A stretch of DNA of 64,000 nucleotides from Parasedimentitalea huanghaiensis (GTDB lineage Bacteria; Pseudomonadota; Alphaproteobacteria; Rhodobacterales; Rhodobacteraceae). Under the pieces are notes generated by a model that was not told the DNA's origin, did not search any database, and saw nothing but the letters and a program-made list of their open reading frames with translations. Below are positions 54,625-63,610 of this stretch, piece after piece (position 1 is the first letter of the stretch; every line of letters begins with the position of its first letter). The DNA is taken from assembly GCF_009753675.1 (NCBI RefSeq), contig NZ_WQLV01000016.1, positions 50,049 through 114,048 on the forward strand, given 5' to 3'. Both the position numbers and the translations under genes were made by a program.

Positions 54625-55941
54625 ATGGATCCGCTATTTTTGGGCGCCATTGTCGCCGTTGCCACCATTTTGGTTTTGTTTTCCGGAGTCTCTGTTGCCC
54701 TGGGCTTGCTAATTGTCTCCGGCGGGTTCCTGGTGATCTTCGATGGCATGCGCTCGCTGGAACTGATGCCAGAAATTCTGTTCGGCAAGCTGGATAATTT
54801 CGCCCTGCTGTCGATCCCGATGTTTATCATCATGGGCGCCAGCATTTCTTCAACCCGGGCAGGTGCCGATCTGTACGAAGCATTGGAACGCTGGCTCACC
54901 CGTGTTCCGGGTGGGTTGGTCATCTCCAACCTTGGTGCCTGCGCCTTGTTCGCCGCAATGTCCGGTTCCAGCCCGGCAACCTGCGCTGCTATTGGCAAGA
55001 TGGGTATCCCCGAAATGCGCAAACGCGGCTACCCGGATGGCGTCGCTGCTGGGTCGATTGCCGCCGGCGGCACGCTGGGTATCTTGATCCCGCCGTCGGT
55101 CACCATGATTGTCTATGGCATTGCCACTGAAACCTCGATTGGCCGCCTGTTTCTGGCCGGCGTGATCCCAGGCCTACTGCTAGTCGGTCTGTTCATGGCC
55201 TGGTCACTGTATTCAACCTGGAAATCGGGTGACACCAACCTGCTAAGCGCCCGCAGCTATACTTGGAAAGAACGGTTTGAAGTCCTGCCCCGAGTGGTGC
55301 CCTTTCTGGCGATCATTCTGGGTGTTCTCTATGCCATGTATGGTGGCATCGCCACGCCGTCAGAAACCGCCGCTGTTGGTGCCCTTCTGTGCCTGCTCAT
55401 TGCTATCGTGATCTACAAGCTGTGGCATCCACGCGATCTGTGGGTGGTCTTGCGTGACAGCACCAAGGAAAGCGTGATGATCCTGTTCATTATCGCTGCC
55501 GCTGGCGTGTTTTCCTACATGTTGTCCAGCCTCTACATCACCCAATCCATCGCCGAATGGATTGGCACTTTGGATGTGAACCGCTGGGTGCTCATGGGCG
55601 CAGTCAACGTTTTCCTGCTGATCGCCGGGTTCTTTTTGCCGCCCGTAGCGGTGATCCTGATGGCGGCACCGATCCTGCTGCCCATCATCATCACAGCTGG
55701 TTTTGACCCCATTTGGTTTGCGGTGATCTTGACCATCAACATGGAGATCGGCCTGATCTCCCCTCCAGTAGGTCTGAACCTCTATGTGATCAGCGGCATC
55801 GCACCTGACATCCAGCTGAAGACCATCCTCTTAGGGTCCCTGCCCTTCGTGGCCTGTATGGTGGTGGCGATTGTTCTTTTGTGTCTGTTCCCCGGTCTTG
55901 CAACATGGTTGCCAGACGCCGTTATGGGGGCACGGCAGTGA
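54625..55941 (+). CDS. matM: Malonate TRAP large permease MatM (DctM)
   Basis: 438 aa multi-pass protein. Landmarks: LLSIPMFIIMGASISSTRAGADLYEALERWLTRVPGGLVISNLGACALFAAMSGSSPATCAAIGKMG and GTLGILIPPSVTMIVYG. GGAGG in the end of matQ serves as ribosome site. The gene ends by overlapping the GTG of matA (GTGA), so transport and catabolism are coupled. Confidence 0.92.
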   Translation: MDPLFLGAIVAVATILVLFSGVSVALGLLIVSGGFLVIFDGMRSLELMPEILFGKLDNFALLSIPMFIIMGASISSTRAGADLYEALERWLTRVPGGLVISNLGACALFAAMSGSSPATCAAIGKMGIPEMRKRGYPDGVAAGSIAAGGTLGILIPPSVTMIVYGIATETSIGRLFLAGVIPGLLLVGLFMAWSLYSTWKSGDTNLLSARSYTWKERFEVLPRVVPFLAIILGVLYAMYGGIATPSETAAVGALLCLLIAIVIYKLWHPRDLWVVLRDSTKESVMILFIIAAAGVFSYMLSSLYITQSIAEWIGTLDVNRWVLMGAVNVFLLIAGFFLPPVAVILMAAPILLPIIITAGFDPIWFAVILTINMEIGLISPPVGLNLYVISGIAPDIQLKTILLGSLPFVACMVVAIVLLCLFPGLATWLPDAVMGARQ

Positions 55942-57185
55942 GCTTTCTTGCGGATCTTCTAACCACGGTTTTTGAGCGCCGCTATCGCGGCGCTTCGGAA
56001 CCGGATCACCAACGACGCACGATCGAGGAACTGTGCACCGACTTATTGAGCAGTTCGGGCGAGGTTTCAGGCATGGTCCTTGCCCGGCATATTCTGGACA
56101 GCTATGGGGCAATGGATGAGGACGGCAAAAAGGCTTTCTTTGACTTCCTGACCACACAATTGGGCATCGACCCCAACCAAGTCAAAAGCGCACTTGAGGC
56201 TTATGCGCTTGAGGCCTCCAAATCCAACTACCGCCAGTTCATGGAAGCATCAGAACCCCCAAGACAAGAATTGGCCCGTCGGCTCAATCAGGTTCCTGGT
56301 GCGACCAAGCAACTGGTCGAAATGCGCAGGGACTTGCTGAAACTGGCCCGCAAGCATCCCGAATTAGCTGTTGTTGATCTGGACCTGCGCCATCTGTTCG
56401 CCTCGTGGTTCAATCGCGGGTTTCTGGTTCTGCGCCCGATCAGCTGGGAAAGCCCGGCCGATATTCTGGACAAGATCATCGCCTATGAGGCCGTGCATGC
56501 CATAGACAGCTGGGATGACCTGCGCCGCCGATTGCAACCCGCAGACCGACGCTGTTTTGGTTTCTTCCACCCTGCCATGCCAGACGACCCCCTGATCTTT
56601 GTCGAAGTCGCCCTGACCCAAGGCATCCCTGGTTCGGTCCAAGGCCTACTGGCGGACGAGCGTGACAATATCGCCGCCGAGGACGCCGACACCGCCGTTT
56701 TCTACTCAATTTCTAACTGTCAGGCCGGTCTGGCGGGGATTTCATTTGGCAACTCGCTGATCAAACAAGTGGTCTCCGATCTGTCGCGCGAACTGCCCAA
56801 TCTTAAAACCTTCGTCACCTTGTCCCCGATCCCCAGCCTCAACCGCTGGCTGGAAGAGTCCGGCGCGCAAACCGGCCCTCTGCCCGAAGACCAACAACGC
56901 CAGATTGCCGCACATTACCTACTGAACGCCAAACGCGCCGACGGTACCCCCTATGATCCGGTTGCCCGCTTCCACCTGGGCAACGGCGCCCTTGTCCATG
57001 CCGTGCACGCCGATGCTGACCTATCCGAAAACGGCCTCGCACAATCTGGTGGCACAATGGTCAATTACCTGTATGACCTGCCCCTAATTTCTCAAAACCA
57101 TGAACGCTTTGCCTCGGGTCAGGACGTTGTTGCATCACCCGAGGTCACCGCGCTAAGCGCGACCGCCGAACAAAAAGACACATGA
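55938..57185 (+). CDS. matA: Malonyl-CoA decarboxylase MatA
   Basis: 415 aa. It decarboxylates malonyl-CoA to acetyl-CoA. N-terminal helical domain (SFLADLLTTVFERRYRGA..., RQELARRLNQVPGATKQLVEMR) followed by the acetyltransferase-like catalytic domain: HPAMPDDPLIFVEVALTQGIPGSV, NSLIKQVVSDLSRELPNLKTFVTLSPIPSL (MCD family signature), and VARFHLGNGALVHAV with the catalytic His. The GTG start overlaps the matM stop (GTGA); an ATG upstream at 55881 is inside matM. Confidence 0.93.
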   Translation: MSFLADLLTTVFERRYRGASEPDHQRRTIEELCTDLLSSSGEVSGMVLARHILDSYGAMDEDGKKAFFDFLTTQLGIDPNQVKSALEAYALEASKSNYRQFMEASEPPRQELARRLNQVPGATKQLVEMRRDLLKLARKHPELAVVDLDLRHLFASWFNRGFLVLRPISWESPADILDKIIAYEAVHAIDSWDDLRRRLQPADRRCFGFFHPAMPDDPLIFVEVALTQGIPGSVQGLLADERDNIAAEDADTAVFYSISNCQAGLAGISFGNSLIKQVVSDLSRELPNLKTFVTLSPIPSLNRWLEESGAQTGPLPEDQQRQIAAHYLLNAKRADGTPYDPVARFHLGNGALVHAVHADADLSENGLAQSGGTMVNYLYDLPLISQNHERFASGQDVVASPEVTALSATAEQKDT

Positions 57186-57195
57186 GGACCACACG

Positions 57196-58713
57196 ATGAC
57201 CAACCCTCTCTACGACACTCTCTTTGGTCGCTATGCCGGGAAGACAACGCCATTTCTGCACCTTCCAGATGGCAGCACAATTACTCATGACGACTTTCTG
57301 AGCATGGCGGCGCGCTATGCCCATGTGTTCCGCAATGCCGGGGTCGAGCCGGGTGACCGGTTGGCTGTTCAGATCGAAAAGTCACCCCAGGCGCTGGCAA
57401 TCTACGCCGCCTGTGTTCAGTCAGGAATTGTCTTTCTACCCTTGAACACCGCCTACACCGCAAACGAGGTTTCGTATTTCGTTGAGAACAGCGGTGCCAA
57501 ACTTTTGGTCTGCGACACTGCCAACGAGACTGCATTGACCCCCATCGCACAGGCCGCCGGGGCGCTGCTGGAAACTCTGAACGCGGATGGTGCTGGGTCA
57601 CTCAGCACGCAAGCCGCAACCCTGCCCAGTAGTTTTCCCACAGTCTCGCGCACTCACGATGACCTAGCGGCCTTTCTCTATACCTCTGGCACCACTGGTC
57701 GCTCAAAGGGCGCCATGCTCAGCCAGCAGAATTTGCTATCCAACGCTGAAACCCTTGTGGAATATTGGAAATTTACCGATCAGGACGTGCTGCTGCACGC
57801 CCTGCCGATTTTCCACACACACGGGCTATTTGTTGCCTCAAACATAACCCTGCTGGCCGGTGGATCAATGATCTTCATGGGTAAGTTCAACCCAGATCAA
57901 ATTATCGAAAACATGCCCCATGCCACATCAATGATGGGGGTTCCAACCTTCTACACCCGCCTGCTCGACGACACCCGGTTTACCAAGGCCCTAACCAAAC
58001 ACATGCGGCTGTTCATCTCGGGAAGCGCACCACTTCTTGCAGATACCCACATACAATTTGAAAACCGCACAGGTCATCGCATTCTGGAACGGTATGGCAT
58101 GACAGAAACCAATATGAACACGTCAAACCCCTATGAGGGCGAGCGGCGCGCTGGAACAGTTGGATTTCCGCTTCCAGGTGTTGATCTAAAAATTACAAAT
58201 GCAGAAACAGGCGACACCTTGCCAGCTGGAGAGATAGGTCAGATCGAGGTCCGCGGGCCAAATGTCTTCCAAGGCTACTGGCAAATGCCTGAGAAGACCG
58301 CTGAAGAGTTGCGAGATGACGGTTTTTTCATCACCGGCGATCTGGGCGTGATTGACGATCAAGGCTACGTGCAGATTGTTGGCCGCAACAAGGATCTCAT
58401 CATCTCTGGCGGTTACAACATTTACCCTAAAGAGGTTGAATTGGTTCTGGATGATCAGCCCGGTGTTCTGGAAAGTGCGGTTGTTGGCGTGCCCCATCCG
58501 GATTTTGGCGAGTCCGTGGTTGGTTTTCTGATTGCCTCAGATGAAGCAGAGCCCGATCTCGATGCCATCAACCGCACCGTTGGAGTCTCTTTGGCGCGCT
58601 TCAAGCATCCGAAGAAATTGATAGTCCTGCCCAATCTGCCTAGAAACACGATGGGGAAAGTGCAGAAAAATCTGTTGCGAGAACAATATGGTGAGTTGTT
58701 TTCTCGGCAATAA
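57196..58713 (+). CDS. matB: Malonate-CoA ligase (malonyl-CoA synthetase) MatB
   Basis: 505 aa AMP-forming acyl-CoA synthetase. P-loop LYTSGTTGRSKGAM at 161-174, A5 motif YGMTETNMNTSNPYEGERRAGTVGFPL, A8 hinge GRNKDLIISGGYNIYPKEVE, and A10 lysine in RNTMGKVQKNLLRE. The TNMNTSNPY and ERRAGTVG segments are typical of MatB. It activates imported malonate; MatA then decarboxylates malonyl-CoA. It starts 10 bp after matA. Confidence 0.92.
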   Translation: MTNPLYDTLFGRYAGKTTPFLHLPDGSTITHDDFLSMAARYAHVFRNAGVEPGDRLAVQIEKSPQALAIYAACVQSGIVFLPLNTAYTANEVSYFVENSGAKLLVCDTANETALTPIAQAAGALLETLNADGAGSLSTQAATLPSSFPTVSRTHDDLAAFLYTSGTTGRSKGAMLSQQNLLSNAETLVEYWKFTDQDVLLHALPIFHTHGLFVASNITLLAGGSMIFMGKFNPDQIIENMPHATSMMGVPTFYTRLLDDTRFTKALTKHMRLFISGSAPLLADTHIQFENRTGHRILERYGMTETNMNTSNPYEGERRAGTVGFPLPGVDLKITNAETGDTLPAGEIGQIEVRGPNVFQGYWQMPEKTAEELRDDGFFITGDLGVIDDQGYVQIVGRNKDLIISGGYNIYPKEVELVLDDQPGVLESAVVGVPHPDFGESVVGFLIASDEAEPDLDAINRTVGVSLARFKHPKKLIVLPNLPRNTMGKVQKNLLREQYGELFSRQ

Positions 58714-59061
58714 CTCTACGTTGAAACTTTGAGAGAAGCCTGCGGCTTTGGCGACGTAACCGCTCTCCCTCTGCAGATCATTGCTGACGCCCATCGGAGC
58801 ACTGATGGTCGATCGCTTTGTCAAAGCTGAGCTATGCCACATCACAATCCGCGAGGATCAGATTATCCATGTGGTTAAAGGCACACGGCTCAAGGTGATG
58901 ACCATTGCGGCCATCCGCTGTACGGGCCCACTATCCATCGTCGTCTAGCCAAATAACTTGGAATTTTTGACTCTACTTCTTTTTTCAGATGCCTTTTATC
59001 TGCTTTCACAAAACCACGCTGCGCCCTAAACATCCTTATCTTCGCTAGTCCGGGTAAAATC
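58714..59061. other. Gene-free stretch between matB and yaeQ
   Basis: 348 bp. A short stem AAGCC-TGC-GGCTT (58736-58748) about 25 bp after matB might be a weak terminator. The middle has only broken open frames with no recognisable family; it could contain a decayed gene remnant, but nothing is certain. Confidence 0.5.
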
Positions 59062-59610
59062 ATGGCGCAAAAAGCCACTATATATAAAGTCGAGCTTTCT
59101 GTTTCAGATATGGATCGTCACTATTATGAGACCCATAAACTGACCGTTGCGAAGCATCCCTCAGAAACAGACGAACGGCTGATGGTACGTATTCTCGCGT
59201 TTGCACTGAATGCCCATGAGCACTTGGAGCTCACCAAGGGTCTTTCAACGGATGACGAACCAGACATTTGGCAGAAAAGCCTCAGTGATGAGCTTGAGTT
59301 GTGGGTGGCGTTGGGGCTTCCGAGTGAAAAGGTAATTCGGCAATCGTGCGGCAAAGCGAACGACGTAATTGTCTATAGTTACGGCGGCAGGCCCGCTGAG
59401 ATGTGGTGGGAGAAGATAAAAAACAGCACCACTCGGTTTGATAACCTTCAGGTTATCAACTTTTCGGAGGCAGAGACCCGCGAACTGGAGCAACTCGCAA
59501 ATCGCTCAATGAAGCTGCAGGTTAATATCCAGGAAGGTGAGGTGATGGTCAGTGTTGACGATAGTATCGTTTACATAACCCCTGCCAAATGGAAAAATAC
59601 AAACCACTGA
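59062..59610 (+). CDS. yaeQ: YaeQ family protein
   Basis: 182 aa, the family length. N-terminus KATIYKVELSVSDMDRHYYETHKLTVAKHPSETDERLMVRILAFALNAHE and the DEPDIWQKSLSDELELWVALGLPSEKVIRQSCGKANDVIVYSYG core with WWEKIKN are YaeQ hallmarks; its fold resembles PD-(D/E)xK nucleases. The Asp/Glu and Lys pattern is present. Role in the cell is not known. No operon partner; separate promoter. Confidence 0.9.
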   Translation: MAQKATIYKVELSVSDMDRHYYETHKLTVAKHPSETDERLMVRILAFALNAHEHLELTKGLSTDDEPDIWQKSLSDELELWVALGLPSEKVIRQSCGKANDVIVYSYGGRPAEMWWEKIKNSTTRFDNLQVINFSEAETRELEQLANRSMKLQVNIQEGEVMVSVDDSIVYITPAKWKNTNH

Positions 59611-59828
59611 TCGTCAATTTGCCCAGCCGTTTCTCTCTCGATGCCAAGAGTGATCCTACCTGTGTAGACCAGCCCCTCATCAGCCTCATCAGTGTCGTAG
59701 CGGAAGACGGTGAAAAGACGAGAACGTTACGGTATCGCTCAACTACAATAGTCAAACACTGCCCATCAATGTGTCCCTCTGTCATTTTAGCGCGTTCACC
59801 GCCAACAGTTGCTCGTAAGAGATCGAAA

Positions 59829-61736
59829 CTAGGCCGCCGCTGGGCCACCAAACAGGTCCTGAACCCCCATAACGTTTTGAAAGAAAACTGCGAGTTCCTC
59901 GAAGCCATCCAGCGGCAGGACATGAGCGATATACTGGTCAGGACGGATTACCAATAAAGACCCTGACCTCCGGTCGACCCCGCGTAGGTCAAAAATGTCG
60001 GGACCCTGCTTAAGATCGGGGCAGAATGCCTTTTCGTAATCCGTTAGATGGTGGATCCCTTTGGAAGGTAGAAGCAGCTTTGGAAGTGTTTCTAGAGCCA
60101 TAACTTGATGCGACAGCTGGAACACGGCGCGCAGATCAAAGACACTGTCGATGTCGGCCCTGTCAGGCGTAAATCGTGTGATTGGACTGTCGGCATCGTT
60201 GGTCAAAAAATCACAAAGCTGAGCAATCCCACCACCAGGTTGACCGCTATCCCCCGCCGCTGCAAAGGCGATTAGCCGCCATCGTCCATCTGCCTTGAGC
60301 GTATGGCCAAGCTGCATTGGCTTACCGTCACCCAGTCGGATCACAGGGGCAGAGTGAAAGCGCATTCCAACTTTGAAACCCGTTGCCAGTGACTGATGCT
60401 TTTCCGTCGCCGTGATGAGAGAGGTTTCATATCTCGTCTCAACTCCAGCGGTGTACCGCCCATGTTTCTTGAAAAAGTGCTGAAATTGCGCGGCCTCCGC
60501 AGCGTCTTTGGGTTTAGTACTAAAAAGGCGCGCCATGTCCCTGTCGAAATCAATCAGTTCTTTAGCTTTGGCACGTCGTTCTTGCGAATAGGTGTGCAGC
60601 AAAGCCGGATCTGCCTGCCCCCGCAGAACCGCAGCCAGCTTCCATCCCAAATTGAACGTGTCAGCCATCGACACATTCATACCTTGGCCAGCCTTTGGGC
60701 TGTGGGTATGGCACGCATCACCGGCGATGAAGATATGTGGGTTGCGGCTCCCCCGCTCCGCGTCAGAGACATCGTCAAAGGAGTCGCAGACTCGTTGGGC
60801 AATTTCGTAAGCAGACCACCAGGCAACTTCCTTCACATCCAGCGAAAACGGAGCAAAGATAGCGCGCGCTTTTTCGATCAGCATTTCAGATGATACGTTT
60901 CTGTCAGAGGCACGTTCATCGCCGTGCAGTTCGTCCAGTTCAATATACATCCGAACCATGTAGCCGCCTTCGCGCGGAATAATCAGGATGCTGCCTTGAT
61001 CTGCCGACTGCATGGCTGTTTTCAACCGGATGTCCGGGAAATCTGTGATGGCCAGTACATCCATTACACCCCAAAGCTGCCTCGCAGAGGCCCCTTTAAG
61101 TTCATGGCCTACGGACTTGCGCACAATGCTACGTGCGCCATCACAGCCAACAACGTAACGTGCGCGGATGCTTTCCGTCTCTCGGTCGCCATCAAGGCAT
61201 CTGAACTTGGCGGTGACTGGATAGTCCGCGTCGTCGGACTTGGTCAGTTCAAACAGTTCGCGATTGTAATCTGGTGTCAGGCGATGCGGGCTGTTGCGCA
61301 TGACCTCCAGATGAAAATCATGCACTCTAGCTTGGTTGAGGATAACATGGGGCATTTCTGACAGATCATCTGCGACGTCCTGTATTCGATCTGCCCGCTG
61401 AAGACCTGAGCCATCCTCGCCCGGGCGCCAGAAAGCAACCTCATTGACCCAGTAGCCCTCCTTTGTCACCTTTTCCGCGAATCCAAAGGCTTGAAACATC
61501 TCAATTGACCGGCAAGCTATCCCATCGGCCTGACCGATTTCCAGCGGTCCCGATTTGCGCTCTGTGATCCGAGTGGTGATCTCGGGGAATGCAGACAACT
61601 GCGCAGCAAGTGTCAGCCCAGCTGGACCACACCCAACGATCAAAACGTCAACGGTTTCTGGAGAACTAGGTGCGACTTCCAGCGCCTTCGCGACAAAGGG
61701 ACCGCCGGGTTGAAAGCCATTCAGATGATATTGCAT
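59829..61736 (-). CDS. mobA: FAD-dependent monooxygenase, 3-hydroxybenzoate 4-monooxygenase-like
   Basis: 635 aa, phenol-hydroxylase-type three-domain flavoprotein. FAD loop GCGPAGLTLA at about 35-44, the second FAD motif IFIAGDACHTHSPKAGQGMNVSMADTFNLGWKL, and a C-terminal thioredoxin-like domain from about 460 ending MGVQDLFGGPAAA. Size and order fit MobA, which hydroxylates 3-hydroxybenzoate to protocatechuate using NADPH and O2; another phenolic acid is possible. It is preceded by two identical TAGTATGCATA repeats and sits downstream of the WYL regulator gene on the same strand. Confidence 0.82.
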   Translation of the reverse strand: MQYHLNGFQPGGPFVAKALEVAPSSPETVDVLIVGCGPAGLTLAAQLSAFPEITTRITERKSGPLEIGQADGIACRSIEMFQAFGFAEKVTKEGYWVNEVAFWRPGEDGSGLQRADRIQDVADDLSEMPHVILNQARVHDFHLEVMRNSPHRLTPDYNRELFELTKSDDADYPVTAKFRCLDGDRETESIRARYVVGCDGARSIVRKSVGHELKGASARQLWGVMDVLAITDFPDIRLKTAMQSADQGSILIIPREGGYMVRMYIELDELHGDERASDRNVSSEMLIEKARAIFAPFSLDVKEVAWWSAYEIAQRVCDSFDDVSDAERGSRNPHIFIAGDACHTHSPKAGQGMNVSMADTFNLGWKLAAVLRGQADPALLHTYSQERRAKAKELIDFDRDMARLFSTKPKDAAEAAQFQHFFKKHGRYTAGVETRYETSLITATEKHQSLATGFKVGMRFHSAPVIRLGDGKPMQLGHTLKADGRWRLIAFAAAGDSGQPGGGIAQLCDFLTNDADSPITRFTPDRADIDSVFDLRAVFQLSHQVMALETLPKLLLPSKGIHHLTDYEKAFCPDLKQGPDIFDLRGVDRRSGSLLVIRPDQYIAHVLPLDGFEELAVFFQNVMGVQDLFGGPAAA

Positions 61737-61756
61737 ATTGGGTCGTCCGGATTAGG

Positions 61757-61812
61757 TAGTATGCATATCAAATAGCAAGCATTTCAACCCAATGTCAATA
61801 TAGTATGCATAC
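61757..61812. promoter_or_regulatory. Paired TAGTATGCATA operators upstream of the monooxygenase
   Basis: TAGTATGCATA occurs at 61757-61767 and again at 61801-61811, 44 bp apart (about four helical turns). The second copy is extended to the perfect palindrome GTATGCATAC (61803-61812). Both lie within 80 bp of the monooxygenase ATG, so cooperative binding of one regulator is likely. Confidence 0.55.
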
Positions 61813-61859
61813 ATACCATAATACCCCGAAAGCAATTGCCTTCAGCGGCTTATCAAAAG

Positions 61860-62579
61860 TCAGCTGTGCGTTTGTTGAATTGGACGGACGTTGTCATCAA
61901 AGGGCACATGCCGTCGGTGAAAATTTGCCCCCTCGACGTGCTCAGGTTCGCTGATCCTATCCATCCGAAAATACCGGAAATCTTGGCGAGAAGGATCCCA
62001 AGCGACCAAGTACCAAAGTGGTGGCAAGATCAGCATGGCTTGAGGCTCAACATACCGCATGGTCTCAACTCCGTTTGCGTCACGATACCGGAAACGCAAG
62101 TATAGCCGGTTGAGAAAAGCAGGCTCAAATGCGGGGAGGAGTGCCGGATCCATCGTTCCCATATTTGATATGTCGACCTCCGGTGACAACGTCCCGACGT
62201 ACAGGCAGTCCAAAAAGCGGCGCAGGTCTCGGACCTTGTCCGAAGGCAAGGCCTTCTCAATCTTGGCAAGCCCGGCGTCGGCAAGTCCAGAAAACGGTAG
62301 GTTCCCGGCTGCGCGCATGCTCGCGACACTGATCAAAAGCGCAAATACTTCGGCCACCGAAAGGCGCGGAGTGGTCTGAACAGACTGTGGGTCGAGATAC
62401 AAGCCGCCCCCCCGGCCCGGTTCAGAATGAATAACATACCCTTCATCCCGCAGCGCCGCGATATCACGCAGTACAGTGCGCCGAGAAGCGCCAACATCAC
62501 GCCCAAGTTCCGCAACGGTTGATGTCCCATTGCGGCGTAGGTTGCGAACGATGGCGTCTTGTCGGGTACGAGTATTCAT
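61860..62579 (-). CDS. WYL-domain helix-turn-helix transcriptional regulator (YafY-like)
   Basis: 239 aa. N-terminal HTH_11: TRQDAIVRNLRRNGTSTVAELGRDVGASRRTVLRDIAALRDEGYVIHSEPGRGGGLYL; WYL ligand domain with PPLWYLVAWDPSRQDFRYFRMDRI. The ATG at 62579 is used; MVVC at 62594 is an alternative, and no strong ribosome site is seen. Divergent from the epoxide-hydrolase gene across a dyad at 62598-62620, and upstream of the monooxygenase. A regulator of one or both enzymes is likely. Confidence 0.82.
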   Translation of the reverse strand: MNTRTRQDAIVRNLRRNGTSTVAELGRDVGASRRTVLRDIAALRDEGYVIHSEPGRGGGLYLDPQSVQTTPRLSVAEVFALLISVASMRAAGNLPFSGLADAGLAKIEKALPSDKVRDLRRFLDCLYVGTLSPEVDISNMGTMDPALLPAFEPAFLNRLYLRFRYRDANGVETMRYVEPQAMLILPPLWYLVAWDPSRQDFRYFRMDRISEPEHVEGANFHRRHVPFDDNVRPIQQTHS

Positions 62580-62597
62580 TCTGCAAACTACCATTCA

Positions 62598-62620
62598 ATG
62601 GTGTCAATTTTTGGCACCAT
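62598..62620. promoter_or_regulatory. Inverted-repeat operator between the WYL regulator and the hydrolase
   Basis: ATGGTGTCAA (62598-62607) and TTGGCACCAT (62611-62620) are 10-bp arms with one mismatch and a 3-bp spacer, in the 86-bp divergent gap. A natural binding site for the WYL regulator. Confidence 0.55.
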
Positions 62621-62665
62621 TAGACTTTAGGCAGCCCTCAAACGTACAAACAAGGAGAAACTGCT

Positions 62666-63610
62666 ATGTTTAACCCCGCCGAATTCCCTACGCCCACACT
62701 TATTTCAGTGAACGGTGTTGAGCTTGAAGTTTTTGAGACCGGTCAGGAAAATGCAGGAAATCCAATTGTGCTTTGTCATGGCTGGCCAGAGCATGCTTTT
62801 TCCTGGCGGTATCAGATGCCAGCCCTAGCTGCTGCAGGCTATCATGTCATTGTCCCAAACCAACGGGGGTATGGCAACTCATCCCGCCCGGCCAACGCAA
62901 CAGACTACAGCATCGATCATTTGTCGGGCGATCTCATCGCACTTCTTGATCACTATGGGTACGAAGATGCCACTTTTGCCGGTCATGATTGGGGGGCAAA
63001 TGTGGTCTGGGGGCTAACACTGTTGCACCAAAACCGGGTTAAGAAAATCATCAATCTAGCGCTACCCTATCAAGCGCGCACAGAAAAACCCTGGATAGCA
63101 TTCATGGAGGATTTTCTGGGAAGCGACAATTACTTCGTTCACTTCAACCGACAGCCGGGCGTTGCTGACGCAGTGTTGGACGGAAATACATCCCAGTTTC
63201 TTCACAACATATTTCGCAAAAACGTGCCTCCTTCACCGCCAGAGCCCGGCATGATGATGATTAATCTCGCTCGAGCAGAAGTGCCGCAGGGTGAACCCTT
63301 GATGAGTGACAACGAACTGGCCGTATTCGTCTCTGCCTTTGAAGAAACAGGGTTTACGAGCAGTATCAACTGGTACAGGAACCTTGATCGCAATTGGCAA
63401 ATTTTGGCAAACGTTGACCCAATAATTCAAAAGCCAGCGCTTATGATCTACGGGGATCGTGATGTGATCCCGAAGTCCGAAAACCTATCGGATTTCGTAC
63501 CCAAAGTTGACGTAATCAGCCTTGATTGCGGCCATTGGATCCAACAGGAAATGCCTGATGAAACGACCCGCGCAATGTTGCAATGGCTGGAACACCATAG
63601 CGCTGAATAG
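62666..63610 (+). CDS. Alpha/beta hydrolase, soluble epoxide hydrolase-like
   Basis: 314 aa. Oxyanion-hole motif HGWPE at 38-42, nucleophile Asp108 in GHDWGANVVWG (an Asp rather than Ser, as in epoxide hydrolases and haloalkane dehalogenases), cap-domain Tyr in INWYRNLDRNW, acid in YGDRDVI and base His in DCGHWIQQE. It would open epoxides by an ester intermediate in the cytoplasm. AAGGAG is 9 nt before the ATG at 62666. Divergent from the WYL regulator. Confidence 0.85.
   Translation: MFNPAEFPTPTLISVNGVELEVFETGQENAGNPIVLCHGWPEHAFSWRYQMPALAAAGYHVIVPNQRGYGNSSRPANATDYSIDHLSGDLIALLDHYGYEDATFAGHDWGANVVWGLTLLHQNRVKKIINLALPYQARTEKPWIAFMEDFLGSDNYFVHFNRQPGVADAVLDGNTSQFLHNIFRKNVPPSPPEPGMMMINLARAEVPQGEPLMSDNELAVFVSAFEETGFTSSINWYRNLDRNWQILANVDPIIQKPALMIYGDRDVIPKSENLSDFVPKVDVISLDCGHWIQQEMPDETTRAMLQWLEHHSAE

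Noticed and set aside
58801..58960. Transposase remnant between matB and yaeQ
   Set aside because: A short open stretch looked vaguely like an IS630-type segment, but no catalytic motif, terminal repeat or second match was found.
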